Assembly: GCA_004194705.1 (NCBI GenBank)
Contig: SADC01001177.1
Coordinates: 744,001-808,000, forward strand
Length of the DNA stretch: 64,000 nt
Reading direction: 5' to 3'
From: Ditylenchus dipsaci
Taxonomy: Eukaryota > Nematoda > Chromadorea > Rhabditida > Anguinidae
Part shown: piece after piece, positions 57,846 to 64,000 of the stretch
Layout of the letters: every line of letters starts with the position of its first letter
Position numbering within the stretch: position 1 is the first letter of the stretch
Translations under genes and position numbers: made by a program
Notes under the pieces: model-generated
What the model was told of the DNA's origin: nothing
Seen by the model: the letters and a program-made list of their open reading frames with translations, nothing else
Databases searched by the model: none

Positions 57846-58257
57846 TCTGGTTAGTCTGACAGTCTATGACTTATTTTATTGTTTTTCAGGTAAATATCGC
57901 TATTTTGTTAGGTGAATCTTATTTTTTCACACAATTCCTACTGCCGACAGCTGGACAAAGTCGTAATGCATGTAACATCAAAATTTTGTCTGTATGTGTG
58001 CCGATTTTTGACTTTGTCGGGCTATATGAGGTCCAAATACTACTCTCTATGCGCCTTCGTACTCTATACTCGAGACAGTATGGCTAGGCCTGTGTAACAT
58101 AACTGTCGGAGTACGTTAACTTCCATATAAGAGGCTGCCTAGCGAGAGTGGTTATAAGCCACAAAATATTTTACCGAAATGGTCTACTAGGTTTATATCA
58201 TTTATTTTCAGGCACGATGCTGACGGGGATAGGCCAGTTCGCGACGATTTGGTTCTA

Positions 58258-58680
58258 CAGTCGACGCTCTCTATGAGATACTCTCCATAAGATACATCTC
58301 TCTATAAGATACAGCAAATTTTGGTCGCGGTTTAGGCGACTGTATATACATTCGACTGTATATACATTTTGGACGGCCAGTTCCCGACGTCCCGAGTCGA
58401 CGGCCAAGAGACTCTATACAGACTCTCTGACAAAAAGAGACTCTATAGCCCTAGTTAACAAAACTATGTTCGCTGCCTGTCTTTTTTACTCTTATTGGGG
58501 CATCCAAATGTATATACAGTCGACGCTCCCTATAAAATACCCTAAATCGAGGGCTGAAAAAAGGAACAAATAGAGAGTGTCAGTTTGCCCTCATATTTTC
58601 CTCAACCGCGACCAAAATTTGCTGTATCTTATAGAGAGATGTATCTTATGGAGAGTGTATCTTATAGAGAGCATCGACTG
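58258..58680. mobile_element. pogo-like MITE, TSD TA, inside the inverted duplication
   Basis: The 423-bp element has ends CAGTCGACGCTCTCTATGAG and CTTATAGAGAGCATCGACTG, flanked by TA. The pairing continues outside the TA: GCGACGATTTGGTTC faces GAGCCAAATCGTCGC. The homologous segment on the right side of the duplication lacks this element. Confidence 0.75.
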
Positions 58681-59645
58681 TAGAGCCAAATCGTCGCAAA
58701 CTCGCGAATATTTAGGTCACCGTAAATATTTAGGTCACTGGGAAATATTCTTTTAGCGTCCTAGGCTATTCAGGTTCTGAGCTACCGTTTGTTTATATTG
58801 TCTTTTACGGACTGTTGTGTTTTAGCAAGAGAATAAAGAACTATCTAACAATTAGCTGTGTAGATTATCACTTGTGTATGTCATAATCACAGTAATTACC
58901 GGCTTTGAACCGTAGTGTGCTACAAAGTAACTATTACAGGACCTTAATATTACATAGTTGTGCCTGAAAAAATAAGCACAAGAGAAAATCGATAGCAGAT
59001 CAAAAGCGGATTGATAAAAGACAATATAAACAAACGGTAGCTCAGGACCTGAATAGCCAAGGACGCTAAAAGAATATTTCCCTGATGAGAACAATATACC
59101 TGAGTGACGCATCATACCTGAAAATTAAAACATGAACTCCAAAAAATCATTATGGTAAATAATATGTGACTTATAATCACTTTCGCTAGGCAGCCTCTTA
59201 CATGAAGTTGACGTGCTCCGACAGTTATGTTACAAAGGCCTAGCCATACTGTCTTGAAATGAAGTACGAAGGCACATAGAAAGATGATACAATACGCGAA
59301 ATACACTACGCAGGTATGTGCACGGGCAGTACTTTTACAGGCTCTAGTAAAAATTGTCTTCACTATGAACCGTGATGGATTATTCAAATTATCGCCAGGG
59401 AAAGGCCGGCCCGTGCACATGGCTGATGCTACGACTACATACAATTAGCAACGTCAGTGGCTTCCACATAGATTAACAAATACACAAACGTGGCTATTTA
59501 TGAATTTAACGACCAATTCGTTAAATGCAGCCGCAGTGAAAATTCCTTTTCAAAAAAGAGCTACCTGACCAGAGAACCTGAAAACAGAAATAGTAAATAT
59601 TATTATTTTCATTGAGATAATAAAGCTAGTCAAAGAAACGGAAAA

Positions 59646-60021
59646 TTAGAGATTATCATCCTGCCGCTGTCCATCTAATTCATAGCCTTTCAGATCTTCT
59701 TGCCCAACAAAAGATCTCCTAGAAAGAAATTCGATGATACCAACCTGAAAATGCGAAAAATAAGACGAAAAATACTCACCAGAAAACCTGTAGTTGGAAG
59801 CAGCAATTTGAGTGGACGTCCCACAGCACTTGAACAGACAGAGGGCGCAAGACTGCAACCGAGCTTCCATCACTTAAAAACTCAGACTTAGAAGACGTAA
59901 AAAACTAAATCGGTATAAACACTTGCCGAACCTTGAGGATTTGCATGTATCTGGTTTCATTCAAAAAACTTTTGTTAGTGGACAACGTAGATAAGATCCA
60001 GCTGATGACGAGAAGGAGCAT
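59646..60021 (-). CDS. Possible small membrane or secreted protein, 3 exons, 90 aa
   Basis: Minus-strand exons 59932-60021 (ATG), 59780-59863 and 59646-59744 (TAA) are all phase 0. The last intron is 35 nt (GTGAGT...TTTTCAG). The predicted protein begins with a hydrophobic signal-like MLLLVISWILSTLS, then an NET glycosylation sequon, a second hydrophobic segment (LKLLLPTTGFLVGIIEF), and a charged tail ending DLKGYELDGQRQDDNL. No family is recognised. The middle exon's acceptor (GGAAG) is weak and could be TTTAAG instead, in another frame. It sits in the right arm of the inverted duplication, where the left arm has CCT6 sequence. Confidence 0.35.
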
Positions 60022-60439
60022 CACCAAACATCACGTTGAGACCTATGTCCTAAAAAACCAAGAAAAGAAAAGCAAAGGACGGCAAAGCGGCTAAAAAACT
60101 TATCTAATGAGGTTCGACGCAACACTTGGCTTCTTCTTTAAATCATCTGAAACAAAAAGACATGAATATAGTAGATATAGCCACTATAATTCAACTAGCT
60201 GCACAGAAAACAAAATGGGCGACCACAAAGGAACAGCGGATCGGAGCACCCGACCAAAAATTCGACTGAGAATTCAAAAATGACTGCCGAAAATAATTGT
60301 TGGCATTTGAAAAATATTTCGCGCAAATTTTGTGATAATTATTTTTATTTTTTTATGTCCCCGGAATTCAAAAATCAACAATTGCCGTTGCACTAGGAAA
60401 GCATGCTCCTTTAACAGCTTTCACCCCTTTTTAAAAACC

Positions 60440-61015
60440 CTTTCTCTTCCTTTCGAGGTCGAGCATTAAATAACTTATTTATATAGTTTAGATCACTTGA
60501 AATCTCACCCCAGAGCAGTCAAAGGCCACTTAAAGTTAGCTTTTGGTGGTTTACTAAAAAGAAATCCAAGTTATATACATGAACACCTTCAAAATTTAAT
60601 CTCGAACTAGAACTCGAACTCGAGGTACGTGAACAACCTCGAGTTCAAGTTAGAGTTTGGATCAGAGGTGTTCACGTATTCAAAAATCCGAACTCTAACT
60701 CGAACTCTAGCTCGGAGAACGTGAACTAGCCATGAGCTTATTCTAATTTTTTTTTGACTGAGTTTCTTTGTTCAAAAAAAGTGTGGAAAGGACATTTTTC
60801 GAAAACAAATTTTCGATTGCCTTGGGCCCCTGTGGTTTTTGGTCATTTTTTGCCTTGGTCCTCCTATGGTTTTGGTCATTTTCGACTTACACACCATTGT
60901 TACACACCTAAAAAGATGGGATTTGAACATAGTTTTGTTGACTGGGACCTACCGCATAAATAAACTCTGGTATGCATATTGTTTTTATGCATCCAGAGTT
61001 ACTCCGAGTGATTGG
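60440..61015. other. Intergenic with short palindromes
   Basis: 60595-60730 is a CTCGAGTTCGAGTT-type inverted block (AACTCGAACTCGAGG versus CCTCGAGTTC). 60820-60870 holds CCTTGG/CCTCCTATGGTTTTGGTC fragments. 60905-61007 is the left part of the central palindrome also present in the 14145 and 29003 elements; its continuation is at 62422-62465 beyond the hAT insertion. No gene. Confidence 0.45.
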
Positions 61016-62413
61016 TAGTGATGACGATTTGCCTTTTTGCAATGTTGCACTGCAATATTTTGGGCTTTTCCGTTTGCAATGCAATATGCAATGTTTACAA
61101 AAGCTGTGTTGCAATATATTGCGCAATATATTGCAAAATATTCGGATTGCAATATACTGTGCAATATATTGCAAAATTTAATAAAAGTTGTCCAAAATTT
61201 ACATTTTCAAACATGTATTCAGCGAAAAAAACATCAAATGAGATTAATTCAATATGTATATTTCAACATTAAGAGATTCTTGGATTTAAGTTAGATCTTC
61301 TGTAGTCATAGACATCCCTGGCCACGGAAAATAGCTGTTCACTTGGCTGGCTTGTGGCTGGGGCAGACAGAAATTGACGAGCAATAATGGCCAGAGTTGG
61401 GAAAGTCTGGCTGTTATTCTAAATAAACACAAAAAGAGATGAAAACCTTTTAAATTCAACAACGTACCTTCCAATGGTCCAATGAATCCTTCTCTAAGTC
61501 GATGCACCGCTATCTCGATCATTGCGTCACTGGTTTGTTGATTTTCAGCTCTGTCTTCATCGACGAACATCTCAGCATGCCGGGTAAAGAACGAGTGAGA
61601 GCGCTTTGGAGGAGCAGATTGTAGGAGGAGACCTTCTAAAAAAGATAGGTTAATTCCACAATTAAACAAAAGTTGTACAAAAGCAAACCTGCGTCACAGA
61701 CATTGATGTTCTTCTCACTCTCCTCTTGGATCCAAGTAGCGACATTGGTGTTGAACTTGACCTTGTCTACGGCGAAGCGATCCTTGTAACGAGGGCGCAG
61801 GAACATAGCCAGAGCGTAAATTCTATAAAAGAATGGAATAATGCAGGTAGTTTCTAGCAAAATAAAGATTTACTAATAAAGATTTTAAGCCATTTCTTCT
61901 TGCATTTCTACTTTTTTGATTGCTGTGCCAGTTCCGTTTCGTTGAATTGCTTGAGATAGGCTGGATCTTTGGACAAATGATTCTTCGGATTGCTTGTTCC
62001 CTATTGTTCAGTTTTATTTGCTGCTCACGAGCATTGTACTTGGCTTCAGTTTGCGACAGCTTTGTGAAGAGAAATCGACCGGCTTCTTCTCCGCGAGCGA
62101 AAGTTTCCAGAGCAGGCTCATTCTGAAAAAAAAAGAAAACACTGAAAATATTATGAGAGTAAAAAAAATAACAGACAAAAAACTAAATATATCAAAAAAC
62201 AATTTTAATAGTCTAGAAATGGCCAATTATTTTCCTTTCGGGAAATTTGACCATTGCAATATTTTTTGCAATGCAATATATTTTACGATTTGCAATGCAA
62301 TATGCAATATTTTCAAAATCCAAAGTGCAATATTGCAATGCAATGTATTTGCCCAAAAAGTTGCAATGCAATGCAATATTGCAATGCAATATATTGCATT
62401 GTCGTCATCTCTA
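61016..62413 (-). mobile_element. hAT transposon with TGCAATAT subterminal arrays, TSD GTGATTGG
   Basis: The 1398-bp element has ends TAGTGATGACGA and TCGTCATCTCTA and is flanked by GTGATTGG (61008-61015 and 62414-62421). Both ends carry arrays of TTGCAATGCAATAT units (61025-61165 and 62255-62400). The minus strand codes for the C-terminal part of a transposase. It is inserted in an older repeat, whose two halves flank it. Confidence 0.93.
61269..62130 (-). pseudogene. hAT transposase fragment, multi-exon
   Basis: From 5' to 3' on the minus strand: about 61880-62122 with NEPALETFARGEEAGRFLF, then YALAMFLRPRYKDRFAVDKV and ATWIQEESEKNINVCDAG (about 61690-61825). About 61470-61640 has EGLLLQSAPPKRSHSFF and IAVHRLREGFIGPLEG. 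About 61269-61420 has FPTLAIIARQFLSAPATSQ and PSEQLFSVARDVYDY to TAA. LRPRYK and the final dimerisation motif are hAT hallmarks. The N-terminal finger is missing. Exon edges are approximate. Confidence 0.8.
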
Positions 62414-62780
62414 GTGATTGGTGTCTAAGGTATGTGGGTGTGCGCATCTCAACCACGATTAGCCCCTGTGAATGTCTTTAAATCTTTCAATCTTCTTTTT
62501 GTACTTTTTGAAAAATCTTTTAATCTTTTACTGAAGAAAGGCTAAACGGTAATAAAAAATGTTTATAAATTCTCCAACAAATTGTGCAGAAAAAGAGAAA
62601 ATTAAAAAAATGAAAATTTTGGTACTAAGAATTTAGTATCTTGGTACTAAAAAAGTACCACCGAAAAATTAAACTGCGTAAATTAGATTCAAAGGGAAAT
62701 TCACATATTTCGTTAAAAAACAGTTTTCTCTCTAACAGCTTCATTCCCACACTCTTTTTTATTTATTGAACAAAAAAAAA

Positions 62781-63115
62781 TTACAGAACTGTAACGGCAT
62801 AATCTATAGTTTTTTCTTTTCTATAAGAAGACAACACAGTAGTAGAAACAGGCATTACTTTTATGATAATGAGATTTTTAACAAAAGGAAGATTTTCTCT
62901 AATAAATCTACTCATTAAGATTAAAACAATTGGCTCCATGCCAAGGCTCACAATCAGCAAAAAGCTGGTAAGTATGAAATTATAAGGCAGAGGAAGTTTA
63001 ACATAATCAGTGAATAGCAAGAAAAAACTAGGTAAATATACCATAAAACACTTTAGAAATATATTACACCGGCTTTTCATCTCATCTTTAGTATGTTGGT
63101 TTTCGTTCAAATGAC
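62781..63115 (-). CDS. Second copy of the serpentine receptor last exon (TM6-TM7)
   Basis: The 335-nt exon has the same length as 52171-52505, the same TTTTCAG acceptor phase and the same stop position. It encodes RCNIFLKCFMVYLPSFFLLF, NFILTSFLLIVSLGMEPIVL and KEKTIDYAVTVL, with about 20 substitutions in 110 residues and no frame damage. Intron sequence beyond the acceptor is unrelated to the first copy. I found none of the earlier receptor exons between 63116 and 64000. They may lie further right, outside the window, or be lost. Confidence 0.75.
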
Positions 63116-63865
63116 CTGAAAACAAAATTTCAAAATGAGAGAAATTAAAGTTTCTAAATGGCAAGCTTTCCAGAAAACTTTTTGGGGAGAAAAACGAGGA
63201 GAGTTTTCTAAAAATTTGAAAAAATTGTAATTAAGCGTATTTTGATAACTGCAATAAATTTCGTCTGAAGATGCATAAAAATGTACGTAGAAGTGTCAAA
63301 CAAGGTTTTATAAACATTTTATGAACAGAAATTTGAAAATGGTTTATGAGTTTCTTTGTAAAATTGATTTTATTATTTGTCAAATTGTTGTGGTGCCATA
63401 AAATAAGCTTTTGTCATGCATATTTGGTGTCACACTAATGCTTAGAGCCTCTTCTATCTAATAAGACAAAAATAGTGTCAAGACGAAAAAAATCCTAAAA
63501 ATTATGACCAAAAAAAATCCTACGCTAAGAATGGGGGTATTCAATGCTACTGTTATATTTCTGAATGAGCATAAGTATTGCGGGATTTGCACGTTTTGCG
63601 TGACGGGATTTCAAGTTAGTACGGGTGAGATCTCGGATTTTCAACCTAAATCTTTGCGGGCTGGACCAGATCCGGTTAAAAAAAGAAAAGTTGTTTTGGG
63701 TACCAGGAAGGTATATCTAAAAAGCGCTAAAAAACCTTTGCAGAAAACTATTTTACTTATTTTTTAAAGATATTTTGGTATTGCTCAGTATTAAGCTGAG
63801 CTTTTTTTGTCAGTCCGGTTTAGTCTAAAAATGAAGGCAAATCGTTATCAAGGCAAATCTTTGCT
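63116..63865. other. Presumed receptor intron, no exon recognised
   Basis: AT-rich. A plus-strand frame of 87 codons at 63504-63767 (MTKKNPTLRMGVFNATV...) has no recognisable family and no supporting splice sites. Confidence 0.3.
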
Positions 63866-63867
63866 AT

Positions 63868-64000
63868 ACAGTGCAAGCTCGACATAACATAACTCGATAT
63901 AAGATAAATCTCGATATAATGTAATTTTTTTTTTGACTTGGTTGGTCTGAACTAAACTTAGCAGAAATGACGCTCGATATAACATAATTCACTACGACAT
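63868..64000. mobile_element. pogo-like MITE cut by the window end
   Basis: It begins CAGTGCAAGCTCGACATAAC and contains inverted CTCGATATAACATAA motifs. The right end is beyond the window. Confidence 0.4.

Larger units (their letters stand above)
56460..60440. repeat. Complex inverted duplication
   Basis: The outer arms are about 56460-57290 and 60060-60440. They share TTTTGGTCGGGT, GTCGCCCATTT, GAAGAAGCCAAG, CATTAGATAAG and CAACGGCAATTGTTGATTTT. The inner arms (about 57990-58140 with 58740-58830, and 59000-59290) share AGACAGTATGGCTAGGCCT, ACATAACTGTCGGAG, TCTTTTAGCGTCC and GCTACCGTTTGTTTATATTG. Between the arm segments the two sides differ: a CCT6 fragment on the left, a possible small gene on the right. 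Two MITEs inserted later in the left arm. Confidence 0.75.

Overview
This is a eukaryotic window, very probably from a nematode-like invertebrate. It is AT-rich, its coding exons are short, and many introns are only 35-70 nt with GTAAGT-like donors and TTTTCAG-like acceptors. Its recognisable genes include a nematode-style serpentine chemoreceptor and a MATH-BTB (BATH-like) protein. No species is claimed. Real coding sequence is a small fraction of the window. The rest is dominated by inverted-repeat (foldback) transposons, several of which can be delimited exactly by their target-site duplications (TSDs).

Layout. 1-22 kb (minus strand): one large gene for a sorting nexin of the SNX9 family (SH3, low-complexity, PX and BAR regions). 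I could chain 16 exons by splice phase. One exon lacks a single base, which breaks the frame. Its long introns hold nested MITEs, and at 20.9-21.1 kb there is a decayed inverted copy of two of its own exons. 22-33.6 kb: no convincing gene, but stacked foldback elements of hAT type (8-bp TSD), piggyBac type (TTAA), PIF type (TTA/TAA) and pogo type (TA), plus tRNA-derived SINE heads. 33.7-35.3 kb (plus): a four-exon, 202-aa protein resembling prokaryotic PD-(D/E)XK nuclease-like proteins, with the catalytic lysine position replaced. 35.4-43.4 kb: foldbacks, a ~60-bp minisatellite, other tandem repeats and an internally deleted hAT transposon. 43.5-49.0 kb (plus): a gene joining a USP7-type MATH domain to BTB and BACK regions. 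49-52.1 kb: no gene seen. 52.2-55.7 kb (minus): a complete five-exon, 346-aa seven-helix receptor. 56.4-60.4 kb: a complex inverted duplication holding an unprocessed CCT6 pseudogene, a possible 90-aa membrane protein and a piggyBac-type MITE whose empty site survives in the other arm. 61.0-62.4 kb: a second hAT element. 62.8-63.1 kb (minus): a well-conserved second copy of the receptor's last exon.

The genes do not form a pathway. SNX9 acts in endocytic membrane remodelling, the MATH-BTB protein is probably a ubiquitin-ligase adaptor, and the receptor is probably chemosensory. All coordinates and splice chains come from reading the sequence and from remembered family motifs. No database search was run.
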